From positions 3,004,356-3,068,355 of the forward strand of contig CP121690.1 of assembly GCA_038396605.1 (NCBI GenBank): a stretch of 64,000 bases of DNA. Reading direction: 5' to 3'. Origin of the DNA: Eubacteriales bacterium mix99. GTDB lineage: Bacteria > Bacillota > Clostridia > Caldicoprobacterales > DTU083. This document shows positions 17,394 through 26,395 of the stretch, piece by piece. The notes beneath the pieces are model-generated. The model searched no databases. It was not told the DNA's origin and saw only the letters and a program-made list of their open reading frames with translations. A program made the position numbers and the translations under genes. Each line of letters begins with the position of its first letter. The stretch's first letter is position 1.

Positions 17394-17627
17394 TTACAAA
17401 TCGCCACAAATCAGCAACGCATTCTGTGGCTGAAAAGATGCATTCCATGGCTGAAAGGATTCTTTTTTATACCAGATCTGTTTCTTCCTCTTGCTTATCC
17501 CTCTGGGCAGCGGATAGATATGAGACAAATGACGATGTGTATAACGGTTGGTAAGATCCGGATGCATCCATTCCTTTCTATCACCATCTGCATTTTTTTG
17601 ATATTCCGGTATCGCCTTTCCCGGCTC
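17394..17627 (-). pseudogene. Fragment of a GH95-type glycosidase
   Basis: A 77-codon stop-to-stop frame without a start codon. It contains EWMHPDL followed by YTHRHLSHIYPL, which matches the conserved HRHxSHLY(P/G)L region in the C-terminal half of the GH95 (alpha-L-fucosidase/galactosidase) catalytic barrel. After PRG the similarity ends and a 21-bp duplication follows in frame (SFQPWNA/SFQPQNA). The rest of the expected 700-residue enzyme is missing; upstream sequence is AT-rich. It reads as a deletion relic lying between the GH28 and six-hairpin genes. Confidence 0.6.
17418..17459. repeat. 21-bp tandem duplication
   Basis: Two units starting at 17418 and 17439 that share GCATTC, then TGGCTGAAA and GAT; 18 of 21 positions match. 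Inside the GH95-type relic. Confidence 0.8.
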
Positions 17628-17766
17628 TTAATTTTATCCTGCCTGGTACATACCTATAATTTTACTCGCTTCAATAATATTAAGAAATAATTCTTTTACA
17701 TCCCGAACTTTTTACTTTAACAATATTGTTTTCCTTAAGCATAGGTATATAAAAAAATTGCGGTAC

Positions 17767-19176
17767 TTATAAATTCTTGCTCTTCTCCTTTTCTATTTCA
17801 GACAATTCCGTGCCGCTGCAATTCCGGAACGGGAGAATCGGATCCTCCTGTATCAGAAGTCTCATCTTATGAAATTTCAAGTCCTTCCCATAAGCACATT
17901 TCACCCCCTTTTCTGCGTTAAAGCAGCAGTTTTCCAGATGAATATTCTTTATTGGCATCTCCGGCAGGCCTAAAATGGAAATCGCCTGGCCTGCATGGAT
18001 GCAGGTGATACCCTGAATGGAAATATCCCGGAATTCGGGAGTGCCCTCTGATATCGGCAATGCAACCTCTGTCTCTGCGAAGATCCTTTCACTGTCATAA
18101 CGGGTTGTCATTAAAATTCCTTCCTTTAGAATATCCTTCATCCGGATATTGTCTATGCATATCTTCTCTACAACCCCGCCTCTTCCCCGGCAGCTTTTCA
18201 ATCGGATTCCAACATCCGTGCCTATAAAAATGCAATCGGATACATGAATATTCCTTACATCCCCGGACATTTCGCTTCCCACTACAAATCCACCATGTCC
18301 ATGATAAACAGTGCAATTGCAAATACTTACCTTCTCACAGGCGACACCCCGGTCTCTTCCCTCCTGGTCTTTTCCGGATTTCATGCATATTGCATCGTCC
18401 CCCACATCAAAATCGGAGTAGGATACCATTACATTTTTACACGAATCCAGATCCAGTCCATCTCCATTCTGCGCATACCATGGATTTCTTACGGAGATAT
18501 TGGAAATCGTTACATTGTCGCATAGTAAGAGATGAATGCACCACGCCGGGGAGTTCTGAAAAGTTGGTCCGTCCAGCAATATTTTTTGGCATCGTGTCAA
18601 ATTCAAAAGTGTTGGCCGGGCAAACCTCTTATGAGATTCGTATGCCTCCCTGTCTGCTTCCGCCTTGTGCTTTTTGAAAAATTGTTCCCCTTCTGATGCT
18701 TGCTTTTCAGGCCACCATGTCTGGCTATCGATATTTACAAATCCACCGGAACGAACCAATCGGTTCCATTGACTTTCTGTCATCTTTGACCTTTTGACGG
18801 GCCTCCATGCTTCTCCGGAACCATCAAAAATGCCTTTTCCGGTTATTGCAATGTTCTCCAAATCCATTCCATTTATTGGAGAAACGCACCTTACTGTATC
18901 CTGCCCTTCAAAATTGGAGGAAACAAGCGGGTAATCGTCAATACATTTACTGAATACAACAAGCGCGCCTTCCTGTACATGTAAATTTACATTGCTCCGT
19001 AAAGATATCGGACCAGTCCGCCATACTCCGGCAGGTACGACAACCCTTCCTCCGCCCTTCAGGCTGCAGTCTTCCACTGCCCTGGCAATTGATTCGGTAT
19101 TTCTGTGAATGCCGTCTCCTTTTGCTCCATACTCCGTAATGTAAAAATCCTGATCCGCAAACAAAGGGGCTTTCAT
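17767..19176 (-). CDS. Glycoside hydrolase family 28 (polygalacturonase-type)
   Basis: 469 residues. Right-handed parallel beta-helix enzyme that hydrolyses alpha-1,4-galacturonic acid linkages of pectin. All family catalytic motifs are visible: NGDGLDLDSC, DVGDDAICMKSG (paired Asp), GHGGFVVGSEMSG (His), and RLKS (Arg/Lys). The N-terminal ITEYGAKGDG is the usual pectate-lyase-like cap. No signal peptide, indicating cytoplasmic action on imported oligogalacturonides, probably exo-acting. The ATG at 19176 is chosen over an upstream TTG; GGAGAAAG is ten bases before it. Divergent from the AraC regulator at 19430, which probably controls it. Confidence 0.94.
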   Translation of the reverse strand: MKAPLFADQDFYITEYGAKGDGIHRNTESIARAVEDCSLKGGGRVVVPAGVWRTGPISLRSNVNLHVQEGALVVFSKCIDDYPLVSSNFEGQDTVRCVSPINGMDLENIAITGKGIFDGSGEAWRPVKRSKMTESQWNRLVRSGGFVNIDSQTWWPEKQASEGEQFFKKHKAEADREAYESHKRFARPTLLNLTRCQKILLDGPTFQNSPAWCIHLLLCDNVTISNISVRNPWYAQNGDGLDLDSCKNVMVSYSDFDVGDDAICMKSGKDQEGRDRGVACEKVSICNCTVYHGHGGFVVGSEMSGDVRNIHVSDCIFIGTDVGIRLKSCRGRGGVVEKICIDNIRMKDILKEGILMTTRYDSERIFAETEVALPISEGTPEFRDISIQGITCIHAGQAISILGLPEMPIKNIHLENCCFNAEKGVKCAYGKDLKFHKMRLLIQEDPILPFRNCSGTELSEIEKEKSKNL

Positions 19177-19356
19177 CCTTTCTTTCTCCAAAGTATTTTT
19201 ACGCCGGTTTCTTGTACTTCTAAAAATGTCTTTTCCACCTATTGTTCATAAAGCGGATGCCATCTCATGCATCATATCACTTTCTGGCTGTTTTAATTCA
19301 TTCTCTCCGCCATAAGCAAAGTCCGTTCTTGATTACTATATAACAATATCCTCTTC

Positions 19357-19385
19357 TTTACTTTCACAGAATTGCCATGTATAAT
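19357..19385 (+). promoter_or_regulatory. Promoter of the divergent AraC regulator
   Basis: TTTACT (19357-19362), 17-base spacer, TATAAT (19380-19385), 45 bases before the ATG. AATATTGTT at about 19401-19409 recalls half of the palindrome at 17719-17730; the significance is unknown. Confidence 0.45.
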
Positions 19386-19429
19386 GATTCTTGTATCATA
19401 ATATTGTTCTTTAATAGAAGGTGTTCTGT

Positions 19430-20308
19430 ATGAAAATCAAGAACGAACCTTTGTCACAGAAGGAAGGCTTTCGGGTAGAATATACCCAAGCACCCAAAAA
19501 ACAGAATATGCCCCTGAATCACTATCATAACTGCTATGAAATATATTATTTTCTTGGAAATGCGGCAACGTACTTTATTGGAAACAAATCCTACCAGGTG
19601 AATAAGTACGATGTAATATTTGTAAACAAATTCACATATCACAAGACTTGGTATGAGAAAGGGGAAAAAGGGGAAAGATTCTTGATCTATATCAGTGATG
19701 AAGCCCTTAATATCATTCCGGATCAGGATATCAGGAACAAGGTCCTGATAATGTTTCAAAAGAAAAAGCTTTCTTTCCCGAATCAATTTAATCAAAGATT
19801 ATTTCACAAGCTGACGGAGCAGATCTATCCGGCCTTTACACAGCAATCGGAACCAATAACGAAACTAAAGGCACTGTTTTCCTTATTGAATCTACTGCTC
19901 TCTATGGTAGATATGGTAGACAAAGGCAATGCCATGGAAAGCAGTGCAGAAGTCAATTCAAAGGAACAGCGGATCGCTCGGATTGTTGATTATATTAACT
20001 CCAACTATAACGAGCCGATTACCCTGGACATGCTATCCGCGCAATTTTACATAAGCAAATACTATTTATGCCATAGCTTTAATGAAGTTACAGGAAGCAG
20101 CATCATGGGGTTTATTACGGAAAAAAGAATCATCGAAGCGGAAAAGCTTCTCCGATATTCCGATCTTAATATCACCCAGGTTTCCGAAACAGTTGGATTT
20201 AATACGATCAGCTATTTTATAACACTCTTTAAGAAAAAATATCGATGTACCCCTACTGCATTTCGTAAGAAAGTGAACTTTGATGATTCCAAAATACCAG
20301 TCAGCTGA
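19430..20308 (+). CDS. AraC family transcriptional regulator with cupin sensor
   Basis: 292 residues. N-terminal cupin-like ligand domain (NHYHNCYEIYYFLGN, then GNKSYQVNKYDVIFVN) and a C-terminal AraC double HTH (LDMLSAQFYISKYYLCHSF and ITQVSETVGFNTISYFITLFKKKY with the TPTAFRK end). A soluble sugar-responsive activator. The ATG at 19430 has AGAAGG nine bases upstream, better than a GTG nine bases earlier. It is the only plus-strand gene in the sugar locus, divergent from GH28 and convergent with the GH106-like gene, so GH28 and its downstream neighbours are the likely targets. Confidence 0.93.
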   Translation: MKIKNEPLSQKEGFRVEYTQAPKKQNMPLNHYHNCYEIYYFLGNAATYFIGNKSYQVNKYDVIFVNKFTYHKTWYEKGEKGERFLIYISDEALNIIPDQDIRNKVLIMFQKKKLSFPNQFNQRLFHKLTEQIYPAFTQQSEPITKLKALFSLLNLLLSMVDMVDKGNAMESSAEVNSKEQRIARIVDYINSNYNEPITLDMLSAQFYISKYYLCHSFNEVTGSSIMGFITEKRIIEAEKLLRYSDLNITQVSETVGFNTISYFITLFKKKYRCTPTAFRKKVNFDDSKIPVS

Positions 20309-20416
20309 TTATTACACAAAATGGTAAACAAAAAAGAGGTTGAGTAAAATATGGGTGAAAGGTATTCCCTAAATTTGGGCTTTTCGGATTATTCTGTCGT
20401 TCCGGGTATTGGTAGA

Positions 20417-23400
20417 TCAGCTATTTTCGATGTTCCTATATTGATGCTGATCCGGATCAAAGTACTGTCCTTCAAACAATCCCATGAGGGTAGTCGTCAC
20501 CTGCAGCCGAACTTCGTTGTCCTTCGATTTCAGCCAGCCTTTCTTTATGCGCCATGTGTAGGGGCTCCAGGCACGGACTCCGGCAGAATGCCCATTGATA
20601 TACAATTCCGCCGCATCCTGAAAGTATGGATTCCGGATGGAAAGCTCCCATTCTTCCTCTTTGTCATCCAAAATGAAACCGGCTTCGCTGTCCATCTGTC
20701 TGGTATATTGTATTGTTCCGGCGTAGAAGGGCAAACCATTCCCTTTCCTGTCCCCAATCCTTCCCGTAGCTTTAGGAGATTCCATTCTCCATACACCATC
20801 CTGCTCCTCCTGATATACCGAAAGGTTTCCACTCAGGTACAGTGGATTCACCAGTCCGTCATGATGATATTTTGTATCCACCCATACCCGGATCTCATTG
20901 ATCCCGGTATTCAGGTAGTCCGTGATGTCTGTCACCTGATTGGTCGGAAGATAGATGGCCTTTTCATGAAAATCGCCCGGAAGAATCCGATGGCCATTTA
21001 TCTCAGCATACCATTTTCCTTCTATGCTGCCAGGCTCCATGACCAACAGAACAGGCCGAATGGCAGCGCCTGCACCAAGTTGAAAAGTCGTCCGATATCG
21101 ACAGGATAAGGACGGAAACTCCATCTCCCTTGGGCATCCAAAATATTCCTTAAGATGTACTGGCAATGGAATGCCAGCATCGGCTATCTGATTGATAATA
21201 GGTTGGCAGTTCACCCGGTATTCCTTTGGATCGTCTTTTATCTGTAAATTCCACGTGCCCAGCCGAAGAGAATTCATGCGATCCACGGATAAGCTCCAGT
21301 CTCCATCCATGTCCAAATTCTTCCGGACAATCGATTCACAGACTTTTTGCTGAATCTGGTTCAAATCCTCGGTTCCAGGATCCTCTGTTCTTCCGTCCTC
21401 TGCTTTTCGGCCACCTGCTCCAAGGGCCTCTGATTTTCTGCCCTCTGCTCCAAAGTCCTCTGATTTTCTGCCCTCCATCTCAAGCAAAAAGGACTGGTAC
21501 GGATAAAACATCAAATGAAAATGAATCCTTTGTCCCTGCTGTTTATAAGGAATTGGTTTACCGCCTTCCGGTCCGATGGGAAGACATGTCAGCCCGGGAG
21601 ACTGCATCCCATCTGCCCGCAATGTGATTTTCACCCGATGTTCTGCTCCGGATGCATTGATCAAAAAGCAGGTTGTTTTGTTTTCATGCTTATAAACTGC
21701 AGACAGAATACTGCCATCCTGCTCTCCGTCTTTCTCCGTTTCCACGGAAATATCCCGGTCCAGGAGTTTTCCAATCAGCTCCGGAATCGTTTTCAGATCA
21801 TCTGCAAAAATAACAGCTTCATTCTTTAAACTTCCGGAATCCCCCGGACAAACCGGCTTGTTTGTGTTCTCAGCCTTATTTATGCAATTTACCTCATTGG
21901 AAAGTGTCGGATAACCCAGCCAGTCTGTATCATCCACGCCTTTCTTTCCCTGTAAATATTCCCGATATACCTTTCCTGCATCCATATGAAACCATCGGCT
22001 GAAGGAAAGCCCGACATCCGATACTTTCCCGATTTGCTCAACGGGAAGGCACAGGCTTCCAATCAGCTTCCCGTCGTTTTCCACGTATTCCTTCACTTTG
22101 AAATAGGCATCGTCCTCTATATTGAGCATTGGCGGCAAAATAAGCAGTTCAAATTTTTCTCCATTGACCTGGATGCAGTGATCTGATATCGTGCACTGCC
22201 CCAGCAGCTCCGGATCGATGATGTAATAATCCAGATGATGGCTCAGCAGCAGCCTTTGCAGGGCGGAAAAGTCCTCTTTCAGTTTCTTGTTCACGATACG
22301 TTTTTCGCCCATGGCTGTCCATTGGCTGGATATTGGATCCAACAACAAAACAGGGACTTCGCGTCTGCTTCGGGTTATCACTTCCGTGATCTTTCCTGCG
22401 TAGTCCGACAACAACCCAGTGTACCGCCAGTTCGGATTTTGATAAAAGGAAGACGGCGGTGCGTCGTGCTTGGTTAATCCATCGGTTGTATAGAAAAAAG
22501 CATGGGGCACAAACCAGCAAATCCCCTGAAGAGCCAGCCAGTCAAATACCCATTTCATATCCTGCAGTGTCATGCCCCAGCCAATGCTATGAAAACACTC
22601 GCACAATGCGCCAGGTTTCTTATAAAAATGAGCCGCGGAACCGGCCATTTTCCCATTGGCACGATAATTCGGGCTGGCAATGAGAGGAATGGATCCAACC
22701 TTCTGATGACCGGCATCGATCCCGGGTATGTCAAAATACTTCAGTTGCCTACTCCTCATAACAGGCTTTTCTCCTGCATAGAGAAGATGATTGTTATGGC
22801 ACCAGTCACGAATTGGAATCTCATAGCTTTGAATAAAGCGATCCGTAACGGTGCTCCGGTAATCATATCTTACCTGATCGGTATCTTCGCCCATTCTTTC
22901 AAAGAGAGCAGGCAATCTATCCTTCAGGGAATACCCATTCCGCTTCTCAAACAGCTCCGGCAACGTTGGAGACCAGGGCATACTGCCCGGAAAAGCTGTG
23001 ACCTCGTCGCTGAAGAATCCCCGGATCGTTTTCCCGAATTCCGGTCCAAAATGCTTCCGATATTGTTCATGTGTGGTTTCGATAAAATAAGCAATTGCAT
23101 TTGGATTCAATGTGTCTATGTATTTCCCAAAATACTTAAAGTGCTCCACTGTTGTCTGCAGGATGATTTCAATATGCCATCGACCTTCCGGGGCCTGCCA
23201 GTACAGCTTTTTGGCGGGATTACCGGTAAAAAATCGTTTCCGGTTGTATTGGGTCAATCCACTCATCTGAAAAATATTTTCCCGGTAACCCGTACCAATA
23301 AAAGCAGCCAGATCCACTGGATTCGCCCACTCGACCGGATCCATCTTCTTATTCGTATCGGAATGGAGGGGATACGCCTTTGCCAGAATAACCTGTCCCC

Positions 23401-23764
23401 ATGGCAAAACCTTCTCCATCGATTTTGGCCCGCATTCCTCCATCACCAGGCGTTTCAGCGACTTTGCCTCAAACTCGGGATGATCCAGCAGGACCTGTCC
23501 GCCGCTTACCCCGCTGGGATATGGATATTCATCGTACAGCCATACTTCCAGTCCATGTTTCTTTGCTTCCTCCACGGCGATTCCCACTTTGCGGAACCAC
23601 TCTTCCGACAGATAAGGCACCGAAAGGCCCTGACGGGGATGTATAAAAAATCCTCTTATGCCCTGGCTTTCCATCTCCCGAACCTGTCTTGCAATTTCTC
23701 CGTCTTCCATCTTTCCATTCCAGAACCAAAATGGTTGAATACCGAATCTTAATGCCATACCCAT
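20417..23764 (-). CDS. GH106-like alpha-L-rhamnosidase
   Basis: 1115 residues. The N-terminal barrel carries segments typical of the GH106 group: FGIQPFWFWNGKM, RGFFIHPRQGL, LYDEYPYPSG, GFFSDEVTAFPG and WFVPHAFFYT. The C-terminal 350 residues include beta-sandwich (galactose-binding-like) modules. Family members cleave alpha-L-rhamnose from rhamnogalacturonan or glycosides. No signal peptide, thus cytoplasmic. Between residues about 760 and 790 there is an inserted ten-residue repeat (GRKSEDFGAE, GRKSEALGAG, GRKAED...) encoded by a 30-bp tandem repeat. Start at 23764 because AAGGAGG is exactly placed; a longer frame has no site. Next to the isomerase/epimerase gene, 36 bases apart. Confidence 0.82.
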   Translation of the reverse strand: MGMALRFGIQPFWFWNGKMEDGEIARQVREMESQGIRGFFIHPRQGLSVPYLSEEWFRKVGIAVEEAKKHGLEVWLYDEYPYPSGVSGGQVLLDHPEFEAKSLKRLVMEECGPKSMEKVLPWGQVILAKAYPLHSDTNKKMDPVEWANPVDLAAFIGTGYRENIFQMSGLTQYNRKRFFTGNPAKKLYWQAPEGRWHIEIILQTTVEHFKYFGKYIDTLNPNAIAYFIETTHEQYRKHFGPEFGKTIRGFFSDEVTAFPGSMPWSPTLPELFEKRNGYSLKDRLPALFERMGEDTDQVRYDYRSTVTDRFIQSYEIPIRDWCHNNHLLYAGEKPVMRSRQLKYFDIPGIDAGHQKVGSIPLIASPNYRANGKMAGSAAHFYKKPGALCECFHSIGWGMTLQDMKWVFDWLALQGICWFVPHAFFYTTDGLTKHDAPPSSFYQNPNWRYTGLLSDYAGKITEVITRSRREVPVLLLDPISSQWTAMGEKRIVNKKLKEDFSALQRLLLSHHLDYYIIDPELLGQCTISDHCIQVNGEKFELLILPPMLNIEDDAYFKVKEYVENDGKLIGSLCLPVEQIGKVSDVGLSFSRWFHMDAGKVYREYLQGKKGVDDTDWLGYPTLSNEVNCINKAENTNKPVCPGDSGSLKNEAVIFADDLKTIPELIGKLLDRDISVETEKDGEQDGSILSAVYKHENKTTCFLINASGAEHRVKITLRADGMQSPGLTCLPIGPEGGKPIPYKQQGQRIHFHLMFYPYQSFLLEMEGRKSEDFGAEGRKSEALGAGGRKAEDGRTEDPGTEDLNQIQQKVCESIVRKNLDMDGDWSLSVDRMNSLRLGTWNLQIKDDPKEYRVNCQPIINQIADAGIPLPVHLKEYFGCPREMEFPSLSCRYRTTFQLGAGAAIRPVLLVMEPGSIEGKWYAEINGHRILPGDFHEKAIYLPTNQVTDITDYLNTGINEIRVWVDTKYHHDGLVNPLYLSGNLSVYQEEQDGVWRMESPKATGRIGDRKGNGLPFYAGTIQYTRQMDSEAGFILDDKEEEWELSIRNPYFQDAAELYINGHSAGVRAWSPYTWRIKKGWLKSKDNEVRLQVTTTLMGLFEGQYFDPDQHQYRNIENS
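21397..21486. repeat. 30-bp tandem repeat inside the GH106-like gene
   Basis: Three units at 21397, 21427 and 21457 sharing CCTCTG.TTTTC.G; units 2 and 3 are nearly identical over their first 19 bases. They encode a charged Gly/Glu/Lys-rich linker in frame. Confidence 0.85.
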
Positions 23765-23800
23765 GGATCCTCCTTCAGGAAGCTGAAAACAAAACAATGG

Positions 23801-24568
23801 CTATTCCATAAATTTCCTTAAAAGCTGCAATGCAATCGGGGCGTCCCTGTCCATATCCCTGGTACCGGCTTCAATGCTGATCCTCCCTTTATATTCTGCA
23901 CTCTTCAATGCTTCAAAAAACTCTCCATAGCAATCTTCCGAAGGATTCAGCGGATACACCCGGCCATGACTGTTGGCAATATGAAGATGCCGAAGAGCGG
24001 GGGCGACCTTTTTCAATACGTCCATGCTCTCATTTTCCAGACGCATATGATAGAAATCTGCCAGCAACTGAATATTCGGATGGTTGACATCCCGGACAAA
24101 GTGATATCCCTCTTCCACGGAATTGAGAATATTGGTCTCCCCTCTGTTCAAAGGTTCCATAGCAACGGTCAATCCATATTTTGCAGCCACATCTCCCACA
24201 ATTCGGGCTGCATCAACAAGCTGCTTCCAGGCATCTTCCTGTTTCCATCCTTCCGGAACTTTTCTGGATCTTCCACTTCCAAAAACAGCAATCTCCGCTC
24301 CCAGCCGGTGGATCCGGTCAAAGGCTTTTCCCAGATATTCACGGACTGCCTTCAAATCCACCTCCGGACCGGTTAATCTGATATTCCCCGGGAACAGCAC
24401 ATTGAACGCTTCACATTCCAGACTGCTGTCTTCCACTCTCTGAACTGCTTCCATAAACTCCTGTTCCCCCATGGACGCAGTTCTGGATACAGAGGATTCC
24501 AGATAATCAAACCCCATCTTCTCCACCCTGGAGATGTCTGAGACATCCGTACAGATTCCTATTTTCAA
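23801..24568 (-). CDS. Sugar phosphate isomerase/epimerase family (xylose isomerase-like TIM barrel)
   Basis: 255 residues. Metal-binding TIM barrel of the AP-endonuclease-2/xylose-isomerase-like class: KIGICTDVSD start, the metal-ligand strand VAMEPLNRGETNILNS, LLADFYHMRLE, HLHIANSHGR and ISIEAGTRD. Members isomerise or epimerise ketoses or sugar acids; with rhamnosidase and galacturonase neighbours, a rhamnose- or uronate-related substrate is likely but unproven. The TTG at 24568 is preferred because GAGGTGA precedes it by five bases and family members start there; a GTG at 24577 is the alternative. It lies upstream of the GH106-like gene, same strand, 36 bases away. Confidence 0.8.
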   Translation of the reverse strand: MKIGICTDVSDISRVEKMGFDYLESSVSRTASMGEQEFMEAVQRVEDSSLECEAFNVLFPGNIRLTGPEVDLKAVREYLGKAFDRIHRLGAEIAVFGSGRSRKVPEGWKQEDAWKQLVDAARIVGDVAAKYGLTVAMEPLNRGETNILNSVEEGYHFVRDVNHPNIQLLADFYHMRLENESMDVLKKVAPALRHLHIANSHGRVYPLNPSEDCYGEFFEALKSAEYKGRISIEAGTRDMDRDAPIALQLLRKFME

Positions 24569-24744
24569 ACCACTCACCTCACAGATTTTTTATCCCATTG
24601 TCATTTTATCTCACCGCTTTCAATTACTCTATCCTGTTCTTGCTGTATCCGAATAAAACATTATCAATATATTGCTCTATGCTATTCCCCTCAAGCATAC
24701 TGTTTTTTGCAGCCATGCCAAGGTGCCCGAGACTACTGCCTGCT

Positions 24745-26334
24745 TCAGATTTCCTCCACCAGGAACCAATCAAAATCAGCAAACCCACTGCTGTATTTGC
24801 CTTGATTGTTGATGCAGAATATTCCTGCCTTTGCTCCGATCCACTGTCCTTTCTGCGCCGTGAAGTCCCCTCCGATCCGAATAAAATTCACGCCATCCGT
24901 GCTGTAATGGAACGCACACCTCCCACCCCTGCTTACGGTTGCCTGCAGATACACAGGACAGGAATCCATATCGGTACAGGCTTCGGCGTATTCCTCTTCC
25001 TTCAAGCCGTCTCCCCGAAACAATACCAACTTCCAGCTTCCGTCCTCCCCCTTTCCGGCAGCCAGATAAGCATATTTCACTCCCATAATAACCAATCCGG
25101 CCTGATCCCCCACGGACTCCGGCCGGAAATCCATTTTTGTGGTAACTTGAAATTCAGGCGCCGGAAATTTCTGCAGCAAAAGACCGGGAACATTCCACAG
25201 GACTCTCTTCGCCTGCTGCAGGCCGTCCCGGGCAAATAACCGGATGTGATCCTGCCTGTCCCGCAGGGAGTACCAGTCCGGCTCCGGGTTTGCCTGCCAC
25301 TGCCACTGCATCCCCAGCTCCTGCCCGTTGAAATCATCACTTGTATCCGGTACTTCCACAGGGCACGGCTTTCCCATATCCGGTTTTGTGTATTGGGAAA
25401 CCGGCTCTCCGATACCGTCGCAATTGCTGTCGACTCCCATCATGGGCCAATCGTCCACCCATTGAACCGGTTGAAGATGTACAATCCGGCCATAGGCACC
25501 GGCATCCTGAAAATGCAGGAACCACGTCTCTCCGTTTTTCAGCTCAACCCAGGCTCCCTGATGAGGACCGTTTACCGCAGAATCCCCCTGATGCAGCACA
25601 ATCTTATCTTCATAGGGGCCATATACATTCCTGGACCTTAAAATCACCTGATAGCCCGTCTGGACCCCTCCTGCAGGTGCGGAGATATAATAACAGCCAT
25701 TCCTTTTATACATCTTCGGGCCTTCTATCGTAGGGTGACGGCCGTTCCCATCGAATACGACCCGAAACTCATCCAAAAGATCGGTCCCGTCCGGCTTCAT
25801 CCTGCTGATTGCCAGAACACTCTTAAACCCAATCCGACTTTTTGCAAAAGCATTCACCAGATAGGCACTACCGTCATCATCCCAGAACGGACAGGGATCA
25901 ATCCATCCCCTCACTTTCCTGATACAAACCAGAGGATCCCATTTCCCAAATGGATCTTTCGTTTTGCTCATGAACAATCCTTCGTCCGGCATGGGAAGAA
26001 AGACCTGGAAATATTCATTGTGATACCGGATACTCGGTGCCCAGATCCCTCTTCCATGCTGCGGCTTCCCGTACTCCGGAAAAGGGATCCTATCCACGAC
26101 ATGATTCACAATTTGCCAATTCACCAGATCCCGGGAGTACAGAACGGGAATCCCGGGAACACAGGAAAAGCTGGAGGCAACCATGAAGAACTCATCGCCC
26201 ACCCGGATCACATCCGGATCGGAGTAGTCGGAATACAATATGGGATTCCGAAACGTTCCATCTCCCTGATCCGATATGCGAATTTTTGGAAAACCTTCTT
26301 TCCTGTATGTTCTGATCTTACTCTCAATGGACAT
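24745..26334 (-). CDS. Glycoside hydrolase family 43 (beta-xylosidase/arabinofuranosidase type)
   Basis: 529 residues. Five-bladed propeller with the catalytic base in LYSDYSDPDVIRVGD, the pKa-modulating Asp in RGWIDPCPFWDDDG and the acid Glu in PTIEGPKMYK. The C-terminal 200 residues form the beta-sandwich seen in two-domain GH43 xylosidases (DFNGQELGMQWQWQANP onward, GLVIMGVKYAYL). Releases xylose or arabinose from short xylo-oligosaccharides. No signal peptide. AGAGGAAT precedes the ATG. It is upstream of the isomerase/epimerase gene with a 176-base gap that has no convincing promoter. Confidence 0.93.
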   Translation of the reverse strand: MSIESKIRTYRKEGFPKIRISDQGDGTFRNPILYSDYSDPDVIRVGDEFFMVASSFSCVPGIPVLYSRDLVNWQIVNHVVDRIPFPEYGKPQHGRGIWAPSIRYHNEYFQVFLPMPDEGLFMSKTKDPFGKWDPLVCIRKVRGWIDPCPFWDDDGSAYLVNAFAKSRIGFKSVLAISRMKPDGTDLLDEFRVVFDGNGRHPTIEGPKMYKRNGCYYISAPAGGVQTGYQVILRSRNVYGPYEDKIVLHQGDSAVNGPHQGAWVELKNGETWFLHFQDAGAYGRIVHLQPVQWVDDWPMMGVDSNCDGIGEPVSQYTKPDMGKPCPVEVPDTSDDFNGQELGMQWQWQANPEPDWYSLRDRQDHIRLFARDGLQQAKRVLWNVPGLLLQKFPAPEFQVTTKMDFRPESVGDQAGLVIMGVKYAYLAAGKGEDGSWKLVLFRGDGLKEEEYAEACTDMDSCPVYLQATVSRGGRCAFHYSTDGVNFIRIGGDFTAQKGQWIGAKAGIFCINNQGKYSSGFADFDWFLVEEI

Positions 26335-26395
26335 GCTGATTCCTCTTTTCTGCTTGCTGCTGTATTACTGTATATCCTGGTAATGCCATTCTACC

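Larger units (their letters stand above)
17358..17766. other. 409-bp spacer between GH28 and six-hairpin genes
   Basis: Holds the GH95-type relic (17394-17627) and, at 17628-17766, an AT-rich stretch with the perfect palindrome AACAATATTGTT at 17719-17730. No clear promoter with both elements was found for the six-hairpin gene. Confidence 0.6.

Noticed and set aside
22502-23752. 416-codon plus-strand open frame
   Set aside because: Antisense to the GH106-like gene and without recognisable motifs.
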